A stretch of DNA of 64,000 bases from positions 744,001 through 808,000 of the forward strand of contig OZ220486.1 in assembly GCA_965116115.1 (NCBI GenBank), written 5' to 3'. Below, piece after piece: positions 15,555-24,396 of the stretch. The translations under genes and the position numbers were made by a program. This stretch comes from JAPOXR01 sp965116115 (lineage in GTDB: Bacteria > Pseudomonadota > Alphaproteobacteria > Rhodobacterales > Rhodobacteraceae). The stretch's first letter is position 1; every line of letters starts with the position of its first letter. Below the pieces are notes generated by a model. The model made no database searches and had not been told where the DNA came from. It was given only the letters and a program-made list of their open reading frames with translations.

Positions 15555-17361
15555 GTAACTGGTCAGGTAGATTTTTTCGCTTAACTCTGTTTTGTCCGCA
15601 TGATTGAATCTCTTGCTGAGAAATCAAGAAACGACATTGAGCGGAACGGCGCAAGCCGCGGATAAGCAGGATATGATTTCAGATCAGTTTTCAGCGGAGC
15701 GGGTCCGATGACCGGCGGCATTCCGGCGGCGGCGCGGGCCAGGACCGCCGGTCCGTCTTTCGGCCGAGCCGGTCTCAAAGCGAGACTTGCCGCGGCTGTC
15801 GCGGACCGTGACGCGGCTGTCGCGGACCGTGACGCTGCTTTCGCCGAGCGTGATACGATCGCTGCCGAGCGCGATGCCGCCGTTGCCGAACGTGATACGA
15901 TCGCTGCCGAGCGTGATGAAGCCGCCGCGGCGCTTGCGGCTGCGCAGGGCCGCGTTTCCGAGCTTGAGCGGCGGCTGGTAATGAACAGCGGCAACAGTCA
16001 TAAGCCGCCGTCGAGCGACGGGTTTTCCAAGCCGGCGCCGAAGAAAAAAGCTTCGTCGGGGCGCAGGCCGGGCGGGCAGCCCGGTCATAAGGGGACGACG
16101 ATGAGCCTTGTCGAGACCCCGGACAGGGTCGAGGATCATCATCCCGATACCTGCCGCGGATGCGGCGCGTCCCTCGCCGGGGCGGCATCGGAGGGGTATG
16201 TCCGGCGGCAGGTCGCGGACATCCCGCCGGTCGCGCTGGAGACCGTTGAACACCGGGTTCACAGAGCGGTCTGCCCCGGCTGCGGGGCGGTGAGCGCGGG
16301 CCGCTTTCCGGAGGGCGTGAAGGCCCCGGCGCAGTACGGTCCGGGGGTGCGTTCGACGGTGCGTTACCTGTCGGCGGCGCAGATGATCCCGCGCCGGCGG
16401 CTGGCCGAAACGATGAGAGACTTGTTCGGCGCATCCTTGTCCCCGGGAACGGTTTCCGCTTTGCTCGACAGCGGCGCCGGGAGGTTTTCCGGCTTCGCCG
16501 AGCATGTCGGCGCCGCGGCGGCGAGGGCCGCGGTCAAGCACATGGATGAGACCGGGGTCCGCGTCGACGGCAGGCTCCGCTGGGTTCACGTCGTGTGCAC
16601 GGAGCTTCTCAGTTTTTTCCGTCTCGGCGAAAGCCGCGGCGATGTGACCTTGGATGCGACCGGCATCGCGGTTCATGATTTCCAGCAACCTTATTGGAAT
16701 ATAGCCGGCGTGAGCCATGCGCACTGCATCCCTCACATCCTGCGCGAACTCGAGGCTCTGACGGAGTTTCACGGCGAGGCCTGGTCGGCGGAGATGAGCA
16801 AGCTGCTTCAAAGCGCCGTGCATGAGGACAACGAGGCGGACCGCGCCGGGGAAACGCTGTCCGCGGAGGCGGCGGACCGGATCGAAAAAGAATATGACAG
16901 GATCGTCGCCGACGCCGTCGCCTGGCACGAAGCGCTGCCGCCGCTGGCCGGCGGAAAGCGTAAGCGGCGCGGCAGACAGAAAAAGCGCAAAGGTTTCAAC
17001 CTCGCCCTGCGGCTGCGGGATCATCGGGCGGGCGTCCTGATGTTCACGCGGAACCCGGCGGTGCCGGCGACGAACAACCGGGCCGAGCGGGCCCTGCGGC
17101 TGCTGAAAGCATATCTGAAAATATCCGGCTGTTACCGGAGCGAGCGCGGCGCCCGCAACCATGCGGTCATGCGGACGCTGATCGAAACCGCCCGCAAGCA
17201 GGGCTGGAACGTTCTTGACGCGCTCCGGGCGGATCCGGAGGACCTGAAACTCCGACTGGTCGATTCCTGAAGGAGCTCCGCTCCTGAATCCCTTGCTTCC
17301 CGAAAACATTCCAATGACCGCCGGCGGCGGACGCCCCCTCTCCGGGAACCTGACTAGTTAC
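15555..17361 (+). mobile_element. Complete single-ORF IS66-family element
   Basis: Ends GTAACTGGTCAGGT (15555) and, inverted, GTAACTAGTCAGGT (ending 17361). An exact 8-bp target duplication ATCCTTGG lies at 15547-15554 and 17362-17369, the size known for IS66. The target is a 53-bp sequence that also occurs inside IS30 copy 2 (28543-28595). Confidence 0.93.
15708..17270 (+). CDS. IS66-family transposase
   Basis: 520 residues. The N-terminus is a heptad-rich coil made of repeated AAVADRD / ERDTIAAERD units, then the IS66 zinc-ribbon leader NSHKPPSSDGFSKP, RRPGGQPGHKG, and the Cys pairs CRGCG and CPGCG. The DDE core follows: VKHMDETGVRVDGRLRWVH (Asp), DFQQPYWNIAGVSHAHC (Asp region) and NNRAERALRLLKAYLKISG (Glu). 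The frame is intact. No tnpA/tnpB accessory genes accompany it, as in the ISBst12-like subgroup of IS66. Confidence 0.93.
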   Translation: MTGGIPAAARARTAGPSFGRAGLKARLAAAVADRDAAVADRDAAFAERDTIAAERDAAVAERDTIAAERDEAAAALAAAQGRVSELERRLVMNSGNSHKPPSSDGFSKPAPKKKASSGRRPGGQPGHKGTTMSLVETPDRVEDHHPDTCRGCGASLAGAASEGYVRRQVADIPPVALETVEHRVHRAVCPGCGAVSAGRFPEGVKAPAQYGPGVRSTVRYLSAAQMIPRRRLAETMRDLFGASLSPGTVSALLDSGAGRFSGFAEHVGAAAARAAVKHMDETGVRVDGRLRWVHVVCTELLSFFRLGESRGDVTLDATGIAVHDFQQPYWNIAGVSHAHCIPHILRELEALTEFHGEAWSAEMSKLLQSAVHEDNEADRAGETLSAEAADRIEKEYDRIVADAVAWHEALPPLAGGKRKRRGRQKKRKGFNLALRLRDHRAGVLMFTRNPAVPATNNRAERALRLLKAYLKISGCYRSERGARNHAVMRTLIETARKQGWNVLDALRADPEDLKLRLVDS

Positions 17362-17384
17362 ATCCTTGGTTTGATTCATATGAG

Positions 17385-17651
17385 GACAAAACCGGCATCA
17401 CGGTTCCCGGCGGTGTCCCCACGGCTAAGATGAAGCCGACCTGGAAGGCTCGGGTTCGGCGGCGAACTCAGGCTGAGCAATATGATGACGGTGTCAGGCA
17501 GCGCTTTCTACGCCATGGCCGGCGGCAGCAACAAGGATGTCGGCGGCGCACTGGCGCTGAATATGAGTTTCTGAACGCGCATGCCGGGGAAGACAGTTCC
17601 AGCGGCGGCGAGGAGCTGCCTCCGGGCTTGCCGTGGACGGATGACAACGGA
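17385..17651 (+). other. Decayed stretch, possible tail of an outer-membrane protein
   Basis: The only suggestive signal is a short plus-strand frame ending AFYAMAGGSNKDVGGALALNMSF at a TGA (about 17480-17575). A final Phe after alternating hydrophobic residues is typical of outer-membrane barrels. The preceding homology is lost in frameshifts, so this is weak. Confidence 0.25.
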
Positions 17652-19031
17652 TCAGCCGCGCCTCGTCAAAGGAGCTTGTTTCTCTGGTTCATTCCAGATG
17701 TCCTGCCACGCCTTGAACTGCGACGGCCTTATTCGATAGCGTGCGAAGTTGCCTTCATGGAGCCCCAGAACTTCGTTTTCAGCGACTTCCCTGAATCGAT
17801 CCTGTTCATCGGATTCAACGTACTTTCTGGATCGGGCGGCGATGCGGGAGAAGGCTGCTTTCCTGCCCAGCCGCTCAAGCACGATAGTCTGGACTATCTC
17901 ACGCAAGGTTTCGCGATGTTTCAGGCGTAACGGGTCCGGCTCGCCAAGCGATTGCCCGCCCGCCGCGTAGCGCGATGCGGAACGTTCGTAGGCCCAGATG
18001 AAAACGTCCTTGAGCAAATCGATCCGGTTCAGCTCGTACACGCCGAGCATCGCTTCCGTGTAAGCCGTGACCGGAACGTCGGTGAATGAAAGCGGCGTGA
18101 GGTTCATTTTGATCAACGGTATGTTCGCGGCGAGGCGCGAGACGCGCTTGTTCACGTCATCGAACGGCTGCAGGTAAGGCAACTGCGCCATAACGAAGAA
18201 CGCTTGTTCGAACGGGTTTTCAATGGCCTTGGCAGCAGCCAGAATTTGATCAAAGCATTCTTCGATGAACTGAGGTGTTTCGAGCGGATGAAACACCGAT
18301 TTTTCTATGCTGACCGCGATCCGGTGCAGACGGCCCGTCGCTTCCGGATCAGCCAGAAGATTGTTCGCCAGAAGGGCGTGCAGGTTCAGGATCGTGTGCC
18401 GGTTGAACCCGATCTCTTCCGCCGAATCCACGAGAAACTCGGCTGCGTCCTTGTGGTTCAGAATCATCTGAGCTTCGAACTGTTCTTTTCCTTCGGCCGT
18501 TTCGCCGAAGGCGATCAACCGTTTTGTATCGAGAAGCGAGTAGGTGTTGCCCTCCAGACGGCTGGAGTTCCATGACAAATCGATAAGCAGTCGGTTCAAT
18601 ATTTGCTTCGCGTATGTTCCCGCGGGTTGTTCACTGGAAATCGGGGTTCCGGCCTCTCGCAGGCGTGCGCATTCCTTCGCTGACAAATAGGCGGTGTGGT
18701 TGGGTCGGTGGGCATCAAGGAACGCGCGTTGATAACCGACGGGCGTTCGGGCGAGGAGAGGCTTGCGGACGTATTTTTGGACTGTAGCAGCCTGTTTTGA
18801 AAGCGGTATTTCGCCGGTCAGTCCCTCATCGGATACTTCAGGAGCTTTTGCCCGGCGTTTGGCGGAAGCTGGCGGCAGATATCTGGTCCAGCGGTTTTTG
18901 CCCTCCTTGATCAGACGGCCTTCGTCAACCAAGCGTTTGAGGCGATATTGAAGCGTGCGGCGGGCTGTCTCTTCTTCCAGCCCTTCCTGGATGTCCTGAA
19001 CAGCTATGCTCTCGGGGCGGGCGGACACCAT
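17652..19031 (-). CDS. Fic-domain protein with N-terminal winged helix and degenerate active site
   Basis: 459 residues. Residues about 1-55 form a winged-helix region (IQEGLEEETARRTLQYRLK). An inhibitory-type motif WNSSRLEGNTYS (S/T-x-x-x-E) stands before the Fic core. The Fic loop reads LQPFDDVNKRVSRLAANIP. The canonical HPFxxGNGR nucleophile-binding loop is altered: the catalytic His position is Gln and the GNGR glycines are Val and Lys. Canonical Fic enzymes AMPylate proteins. This one probably cannot do so in the usual way. The clean length and lack of stops suggest it is still selected for something, perhaps regulation or a different transfer. It has no clear operon partner. Confidence 0.8.
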   Translation of the reverse strand: MVSARPESIAVQDIQEGLEEETARRTLQYRLKRLVDEGRLIKEGKNRWTRYLPPASAKRRAKAPEVSDEGLTGEIPLSKQAATVQKYVRKPLLARTPVGYQRAFLDAHRPNHTAYLSAKECARLREAGTPISSEQPAGTYAKQILNRLLIDLSWNSSRLEGNTYSLLDTKRLIAFGETAEGKEQFEAQMILNHKDAAEFLVDSAEEIGFNRHTILNLHALLANNLLADPEATGRLHRIAVSIEKSVFHPLETPQFIEECFDQILAAAKAIENPFEQAFFVMAQLPYLQPFDDVNKRVSRLAANIPLIKMNLTPLSFTDVPVTAYTEAMLGVYELNRIDLLKDVFIWAYERSASRYAAGGQSLGEPDPLRLKHRETLREIVQTIVLERLGRKAAFSRIAARSRKYVESDEQDRFREVAENEVLGLHEGNFARYRIRPSQFKAWQDIWNEPEKQAPLTRRG

Positions 19032-19081
19032 CTCTTCGATGGCCTTTAATTCCTGTTCCGCCTGCCTGCCGCCATGGGGCT

Positions 19082-19157
19082 TCAGTTCGCTTGCGTATTC
19101 ACTTGAGCGATTGCATGAAAGAATATATGCGTAATTGCATGAATTGAGATTCGGCTC
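19082..19157 (+). promoter_or_regulatory. Repeat-rich leader before a ParA relic
   Basis: Contains TTGCGTATT, TTGCATGA, TATGCGTAAT and TTGCATGA within about 60 bp. Similar TGCGTA/TGCGCA words cluster at 21384-21512. Could be the remains of a partition or replication control region. Confidence 0.3.
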
Positions 19158-19485
19158 ATAAAAACAGTGCTGATCGCCGCCCGGAAAGGCGGCGCGGGCA
19201 AGACCACGCTCGTGCGCTGAACCTGTCCGTCGCCGCGGCGATCACCGGCGCGGACACCACGGCCAGACCGGCGACGCCGGCGGCGGCCCATTTCCATCTG
19301 TTGAGCGCGTGAACCTCTTTGCGGATTTCATCAGCGGATTCCTGCAGCTTGCCGATGCCGTCCCTGAATTCGGTCCGCATCTCCGCCCGGTCTGCGCGGG
19401 CCTCCGCCCTGATCGTCTCGATAAGCCGCGCCGTCAGCCCGTCCGACCGGTCTATGCGCCCGTCGAGCCTGGCGATGTCGGCCCT
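19156..19485 (-). pseudogene. 5'-truncated coiled-coil tail-anchored protein
   Basis: The minus frame reads ADIARLDGRIDRSDGLTAR, then AEARADRAEMRTEFRDG and a C-terminal hydrophobic segment (WAAAGVAGLAVVSAPVIAA). This is a paralogue of the protein at 20861-21151, which shares ADIxRLDGRIDRS and the EARADRAE repeats. A stop lies just upstream of the homology and no start is left, so the N-terminus is missing. The C-terminus runs into the antisense of the ParA relic. Confidence 0.5.
19158..19220 (+). pseudogene. N-terminal relic of a ParA-family ATPase
   Basis: A 20-codon frame reads KTVLIAARKGGAGKTTLVR, the deviant Walker A motif of ParA/MinD ATPases, then stops (TGA at 19218-19220). No downstream continuation is found; the following DNA is the antisense of a truncated coiled-coil gene. 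It suggests that a plasmid or island partition gene was once here. Confidence 0.6.
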
Positions 19486-19577
19486 TCAGGAATAAATGCC
19501 ACGCGGCCCCGGCCCGCGTCAAATGCGGCTCATCTCCGAATCAGCAGCCCGGCAACTCTGACTTTCCCTGTTCCGGC

Positions 19578-20198
19578 TCACCGGCCTATGCGCGTGACTT
19601 CGCGCTCGGCCGAATTGACATGGTAAAAGTCTTGTCCGCCGTTGCAGACCACAATGTTGCCGCTGTCGCTGGAGTCGTGCCAGACCAGGCTGACCGAATC
19701 GCAGTTATGCCCTTCGCTGCGGGCGAGGGCTGCCAGTGCCCACGCGTAATTGAGGTCTTCCTCGATCGTCAATCCGTGCAGCGGTTTCACCGACGAACAA
19801 TAGCCGGGTTCAAGCGGCGTGGGGGGAACGTCCCAGTCCGTCAGCGGCGGATTATCGGATCGCCCGTCAAATTTATCGAATCGCCCGTCAAACTTTTTCA
19901 CGCGCCGCTCGCCCAGGTCAAGATGGTAAAAATCCTGATTGTCGTTGCAGAACAGAACCACTCCCCCGGCCCCTGACGCCACGGGCGATAAAAGGCTGGC
20001 CGAATAGCAAATATGACCGTCGCGGCGCACGAGGTCGGCCGCCATCTGCGCATATTCCCAGTCTTCCTGCCGCGTCAGATCGTGCGAGGATTTAACCGCC
20101 GAGCAATAATCCGGATCCATCGGCGTTTCGGGAATTCCGTCCGCATCCGCGGCGACCGCCGCCAGAGCCGCCGCGGCGGCGATGGTCTTGATTTTCAT
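19578..20198 (-). CDS. Secreted protein of two duplicated domains, unknown family
   Basis: 206 residues: an Ala-rich signal peptide (KIKTIAAAAALAAVAADA) and two tandem copies of an about 80-residue domain. Each copy has the order Pro-x-x-x-Tyr-Cys-Ser-x-Val-Lys, then an acidic helix with Tyr-Ala (EDWEYAQMAADLV / EDLNYAWALAALA), Gly-His-x-Cys, and Cys-Asn-x-x-QDFYH near the end. Three Cys per domain are conserved in position. A KFDGR stretch is itself repeated between the domains. I do not recognise the family. A 4-bp overlap at 20195-20198 links it to the small upstream gene. The protein is likely exported to the periplasm. Confidence 0.6.
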   Translation of the reverse strand: MKIKTIAAAAALAAVAADADGIPETPMDPDYCSAVKSSHDLTRQEDWEYAQMAADLVRRDGHICYSASLLSPVASGAGGVVLFCNDNQDFYHLDLGERRVKKFDGRFDKFDGRSDNPPLTDWDVPPTPLEPGYCSSVKPLHGLTIEEDLNYAWALAALARSEGHNCDSVSLVWHDSSDSGNIVVCNGGQDFYHVNSAEREVTRIGR

Positions 20199-20389
20199 TT
20201 ACTGCCACCCGCCCGGCCAGAAACTTTGTTCAGCGCCTGGACGTCTTTCTTCATTTCGCCCAAATCTTGTTGTCTCCGTCTCATTTTCAGCCGCGGCGGC
20301 AACCGCGTCAAAGCGGCGAAGGCGACGGCGGCGACGCCGCTAGCCGCCCGTATAAGCCCGCGGGCGAGCGTTGCGGAAAAACGCATCAT
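20195..20389 (-). CDS. Small basic protein with N-terminal hydrophobic segment
   Basis: 64 residues: a hydrophobic stretch (GLIRAASGVAAVAFAALT) then a basic/charged tail ending MKKDVQALNK, which resembles the end of the neighbouring coiled-coil proteins (EVHALNRWK). Its stop overlaps the start of the duplicated-domain protein (TGA/ATG), which supports translation. No known family. Confidence 0.45.
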   Translation of the reverse strand: MMRFSATLARGLIRAASGVAAVAFAALTRLPPRLKMRRRQQDLGEMKKDVQALNKVSGRAGGSK

Positions 20390-20609
20390 CTTGACCGCCG
20401 CCCGTGAAAATATCGTGAAAATAACCGTCTCGATTCAATATATTGATCGAGCGGCCCCGATCGTCAAGATGTTGTGAAATTCACTTAACATGACAGACAT
20501 TATCGGCGATTCCGGCGGACTCCGGGGCCGGGGCGAATCAAGCGCAGATCAGGCGCGGCGGCGGAAGCTGCCAGCGGAGTTCTTTACGCATGGCGTAAAC
20601 CGCATGGGC

Positions 20610-20864
20610 TTATCCGGCGGCATCGTTCAGGTATGCTGGACGCAGCCGCCAGCGGTCGAATCCTTCACGCTCGACCGGACATACGCGCAGCCGCTCCGGG
20701 TCGAAACCCTGCGCCCGCAGTTTCCATGCCAGACGAACGGCCGCGGCGGCTGATCGCTGCGTCGCCCCGGCCTGACGGACGGCGGAGATCGAAACCGAGG
20801 CTCCCTTGACGCTCGCCAGCTTAAGGCGGACGACAGCCCAGCACGGCGGCGGCGGACAGCTCAT
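20610..20864 (-). CDS. Small protein coupled to the coiled-coil gene, unknown
   Basis: 84 residues from an ATG that overlaps the stop of the upstream gene at 20861-20864. It contains VRLKLASVKGASVSISAVR and RLAWKLRAQGFDPERLRVC. A related tail, QRSAVGADPRRLRVCLFER, is found at 21181-21330, so the gene pair was duplicated in tandem. No family recognised; expression is supported only by the overlap and the paralogy. Confidence 0.45.
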   Translation of the reverse strand: MSCPPPPCWAVVRLKLASVKGASVSISAVRQAGATQRSAAAAVRLAWKLRAQGFDPERLRVCPVEREGFDRWRLRPAYLNDAAG

Positions 20865-21151
20865 CCGCCGGGCCAGAAACGGAAAACGGCCACGGCTAGG
20901 GCGACCGCTCCCGCCGTCGTCCACTGCACGCGCTCAAGGCGGCTGAGGTCTTTTCGAAGCCCGACGATTTCAGCGCGCGTTTCCGCCCGGTCGGCGCGGG
21001 CCTCCGCGCGCGTTTCCGCCCGGTCGGCGCGGGCTTCTGCCCGCATCGCATCAACCGACCGGTCTATGCGCCCGTCGAGTCTGTCAATGTCGGCCCGGTC
21101 GGCGGGTCGCGTCACGTCCTCTGCCGGCCCGTCCGCGTGAATGTCGGTCAT
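20861..21151 (-). CDS. Coiled-coil protein with C-terminal membrane anchor
   Basis: 96 residues. After an acidic start come ADRADIDRLDGRIDRS, two direct repeats of EARADRAETRA, a linker LRKDLSRLERVQW and a short hydrophobic tail (TTAGAVALAVAVFRFWPGG). A cytoplasmic coiled coil anchored in the membrane is expected. It is related in design to the proteins at 589-885 and 19156-19485. The repeats in DNA suggest expansion by duplication. Function unknown. Confidence 0.55.
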   Translation of the reverse strand: MTDIHADGPAEDVTRPADRADIDRLDGRIDRSVDAMRAEARADRAETRAEARADRAETRAEIVGLRKDLSRLERVQWTTAGAVALAVAVFRFWPGG

Positions 21152-21180
21152 GCTGATTCCCCTTGGTGTGTCTCCCTAAC

Positions 21181-21330
21181 CTAACCGCCGCCCGCGGGCC
21201 CGGCAAGGCGCGCTTCATCCGCGGAAGCCTCTCGCAGGGTTCCACGCTCAAACAGACACACTCGCAGCCGCCGCGGGTCGGCTCCGACGGCTGATCGCTG
21301 CGGCGGTCCGGACCGGGCGACGCCGGCGAT
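21181..21330 (-). pseudogene. Fragment related to the small gene at 20610-20864
   Basis: The minus frame carries QRSAVGADPRRLRVCLFER and ends AGPAGGG, resembling the C-terminal half of the 20610-20864 protein. The N-terminal half is not recognisable. It lies directly upstream of the coiled-coil gene, consistent with a decayed tandem duplicate. Confidence 0.35.
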
Positions 21331-21383
21331 CTCCGGGCCGTTAGCACCGCTTCTGGCATGGGTTTTGCCATGTCGCTCAATCT

Positions 21384-21512
21384 TGCGCATAACCAGTATG
21401 CGCAATTAAAACGCATTTATGCGCAACTGTCAATTCCATGCGTAATGGATATTGCCCATGGACGTGTTCCTGTTGCGTTCATGCAAATGGCTGCGCATAG
21501 AGCCAATGCGCA
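21384..21512. repeat. Cluster of TGCGCA palindromes
   Basis: TGCGCA occurs at 21384, 21399, 21420, 21492 and 21507, with TGCGTA at 21439. Two pairs are spaced exactly 15 bp. The context (ParA relic, paralogous small genes) suggests an iteron- or centromere-like site of a former plasmid or island, but no replication gene is present. Confidence 0.4.
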
Positions 21513-21748
21513 GCGTGGCGGATTATCTGCTGAGCCGGCTTAGAGAAACGGATGGCCGGCTGGAATTCCCATTCCCTGTCGCCGTGTGACATTTAAGTGG
21601 CTTCAAAGGCCGAGGCCGGGGTTCAAAGTTTGGTTTTCCAGCCGAGGAGGCCGACTTGCCGCCGGTGTCACTGGTGCCATCAACGGCAAAGGCCTTCATG
21701 ACCGGTCATTGCCGACCGGTGCGGCTTTCAAAGGAATTCCGTTCCGAC

Positions 21749-22560
21749 ACAGCATCCATGTTCGGTTTCAAGGGCGTTCCGGGTGAAAATTCAGCCCTTA
21801 TTCCCTTTTTCACACAGCTTTTACACATTTTCTCCACAGAGCATCCGCCCGTTCAGGAGGCCGGCGCCGCCGTCGCGGGCCGTCGAATCGGCCGGTCCGG
21901 AGCGCAGCTCGGCCGTGCGGACGCGGACGGAGCGTGTTTTTACCAGCCGCGCCGTTCGCGCAGCAGCTTGTTCGCTAGGGCCGCCGGCTTGCGCATGACG
22001 GCGACAAGGGCGACCTTATGACATTTCCCCCGCCCGGTGAGCCGGTCATAGAATGCGGACATATCCTTATTGACACGCACAGCCGTCAAAGCCGCCATGC
22101 AGAGCGCCCGCCTCGGGCGGAAGCGTCCGCCCCGGATGCGCCGGGCTCCTTTTTTCGCGCCGCTGTCGCGGGCGAACGGCGCGGTTCCGGCGAGAGCCGC
22201 GGCTTGCCGGCTGTCGAGCTGCCCGAGTTCCGGCACTGGCCGAGCAGAGCGGCGGCCGTGACCGGTCCGATGCCGGGAACGGACATCAGGATGCGGTAAG
22301 CGCGGGCCTGATCGGGATCGCTCTTGATATGCTCCTCGATCTCAGTTTCGAGAGTTTCCTTCTGCCGCTCGGCGGCTTTGATGATTTTATCCATGGGCTT
22401 CTTCGCTGACGCCTTCCGGATCTCATCGCGGCGCTGACGCATTGTCTTAATGGTCTCAACCGCTTGCGCACGGGCGACCATGAGGTCATTGAGACCGTCA
22501 AGAGAGAGGAGACGCGTATACGGGCGGACATCGGCAAGCTCATCCTTGGGTCTGTTGAAG
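21749..22560 (-). pseudogene. IS110-family transposase, C-terminal half with frameshift
   Basis: Minus strand: LLSLDGLNDLMVARAQAVE leads into a charged coil and then the transposase_20 block MSVPGIGPVTAAALLGQ. One frame further come PELGQLDSRQAAALAGTAP, RRIRGGRFRPRRALCMAAL, FYDRLTGRGKCHKVALVA and VMRKPAALANKLL. The N-terminal RuvC-like DEDD half is missing. The same frameshift between GIGPVTAAALLGQ and PELGQ occurs in the second copy at 55546-56300. The downstream end is fixed by the shared boundary at AGCATCCATGTTCGG (21749 and 55546). Confidence 0.8.
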
Positions 22561-22570
22561 AGGGGCGGGC

Positions 22571-23068
22571 TTGGCTCGAATAACTGTGCTCTTCAAGGTC
22601 ATTGGATAAAGATGTGGCGGATGCAGTGAACGAAGTTCCGGGCCAAAACTGCTCGAAACTGGAAATTTCCGAATGAAACTCCTGTCCGAAGCCAATGCTG
22701 TGAATCGCGATCGTTTCTGGAAACAGCAACGGCTTCGCGCAGCCTGCGGAACGTGCGCCCAAAGAATCTGGCGTCTCGTCAGCGGTAAGGCGTGAGCAGT
22801 ATTTCATGCATCCGCAAAACATGGCATAAGCATTCAAGATTTCCCTCCTGCCGGAGGCGGTCGGGGCGAGGATGTCAGCTGGCAGCCGAAACAATTGCGA
22901 TCCAATCGCAGAAATCCCGGACAGATCGACTGGAGCCGGGCCGACCGCGCCTTTCGGGAACGGTGCGTCTTGTCTGTCAGCAAGACTATTCCTTATAATC
23001 CCCTTTCAATCAGGTGATTTGCGGGCCGCCGCTGAACTGCCTGGCGAGCGTGAATCTGATGTCTGGAG
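22571..23068. other. Intergenic stretch upstream of leuB
   Basis: No coding frame with recognisable features. GGAGATGACG directly before the leuB ATG is its probable ribosome site. A promoter could not be identified with confidence. Confidence 0.4.
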
Positions 23069-24178
23069 ATGACGATGTATAATCTGTTGATGCTTGCGGG
23101 CGATGGAATCGGCCCTGAAGTGATGGCCGAAGTCAGAAAAGTGATTGACTGGTTCAATCGAAACACAGGCATCGGATTTGAAGTGATTGAAGATCTCGTG
23201 GGCGGGGCAGCTTACGATGTGCACGGCACACCTCTTCATGACGACACACTGGAGCGGGCGCGGCTCGCGGACGCCGTTCTGCTGGGGGCGGCCGGTGCGC
23301 CGGCCTACGACAATCTGGATTTCAGCGTGAAGCCTGAGCGAGGATTGCTGCGCCTGCGCAAAGAGCTTGATCTGTTCGCAAATCTCCGCCCTGCCATTTG
23401 TTTTGACGCCCTCGCGGATTTTTCATCCCTGAAACGCGAGGTCGTGACCGGACTGGACATCATGATTGTCCGCGAACTCACTTCGGGCGTCTATTTCGGC
23501 GAACCCCGCGGTATCACCGGCGACGGCGGCGGCGGACGGATCGGAGTCAATACACAGCGGTATACGACTGATGAAATCCGCCGCGTGGCGCGGACAGCGT
23601 TCGAACTCGCGAAGCGGCGCAGCGGAAAAGTGTGTTCCATGGAAAAAGCCAACGTCATGGAATCCGGCGTATTGTGGCGCGATGAAGTGCAATGGGTCAG
23701 AGACAACGAATATCCGGATATTGAGCTTTCGCACATGTATGCGGATGCCGGGGCCATGCAGCTGGTGCGCTGGCCGCGGCAATTTGATGTGATTGTCACC
23801 GATAATCTGTTCGGGGACATACTTTCAGATGCGGCTGCCATGCTGACCGGGTCTCTCGGCATGCTGCCGTCTGCGTCATTGGGCGGGGCAGCCGGCAGCG
23901 GCAGGCCGAAGGCCCTTTACGAGCCGGTGCACGGTTCTGCGCCTGACATCGCTGGTCAGGGAGCCGCCAATCCCTGCGCAACGATTTTGTCATTCGCCAT
24001 GGCGCTGCGCTACAGCTTCGATCTTGGTGATGAGGCGCGGCGTCTTGAAACCGCCGTCGAACAGACGCTGGCCAGCGGAATACGGACCGCCGACCTCCTT
24101 CAGTCCGAAGGCGCGGTTCCATCGACGACATCTGAAGTCGGAGATTCCATTGTCACCAATTTAGAGGAATCGGTTTGA
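23069..24178 (+). CDS. leuB: 3-isopropylmalate dehydrogenase
   Basis: 369 residues, normal length. It oxidatively decarboxylates 3-isopropylmalate with NAD+ in leucine biosynthesis (cytoplasm). Visible motifs: LAGDGIGPEVMAEV at the start; RLRKELDLFANLRPA and VRELTSGVYFGEPRG, which bind the substrate; KANVMESGVLWRDEV; and DNLFGDILSDAAAMLTGSLGMLPSASLG, the signature with metal-binding Asp residues. EPVHGSAPDIAGQGAANPC near the end lines the NAD site. It stands alone, without leuCD in the window, and is followed by tRNA-Pro. Confidence 0.96.
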   Translation: MTMYNLLMLAGDGIGPEVMAEVRKVIDWFNRNTGIGFEVIEDLVGGAAYDVHGTPLHDDTLERARLADAVLLGAAGAPAYDNLDFSVKPERGLLRLRKELDLFANLRPAICFDALADFSSLKREVVTGLDIMIVRELTSGVYFGEPRGITGDGGGGRIGVNTQRYTTDEIRRVARTAFELAKRRSGKVCSMEKANVMESGVLWRDEVQWVRDNEYPDIELSHMYADAGAMQLVRWPRQFDVIVTDNLFGDILSDAAAMLTGSLGMLPSASLGGAAGSGRPKALYEPVHGSAPDIAGQGAANPCATILSFAMALRYSFDLGDEARRLETAVEQTLASGIRTADLLQSEGAVPSTTSEVGDSIVTNLEESV

Positions 24179-24396
24179 AAATCGCCGCCGCACGGAGGCT
24201 GTTGATAATCAAATGTTCAAGACAATTCGGGTTCCATCGGTTTCTGCGCGGGATGAATCTGGGGTAATGCGTCAGCGCATGCCGGGCATCCGCTGTGCGG
24301 CATTCCCGCCGCGTGAAGAAGAAAGCAGAAATCCGATCCGGCCGCGGCGGATATTTGACAAGACATCCCGGTCGGAATATCCGCCAGCCGCACGGC

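Noticed and set aside
15684..17309. 541-codon minus-strand frame opposite the IS66 transposase
   Set aside because: Antisense open frame due to high GC; the plus strand has all IS66 motifs.
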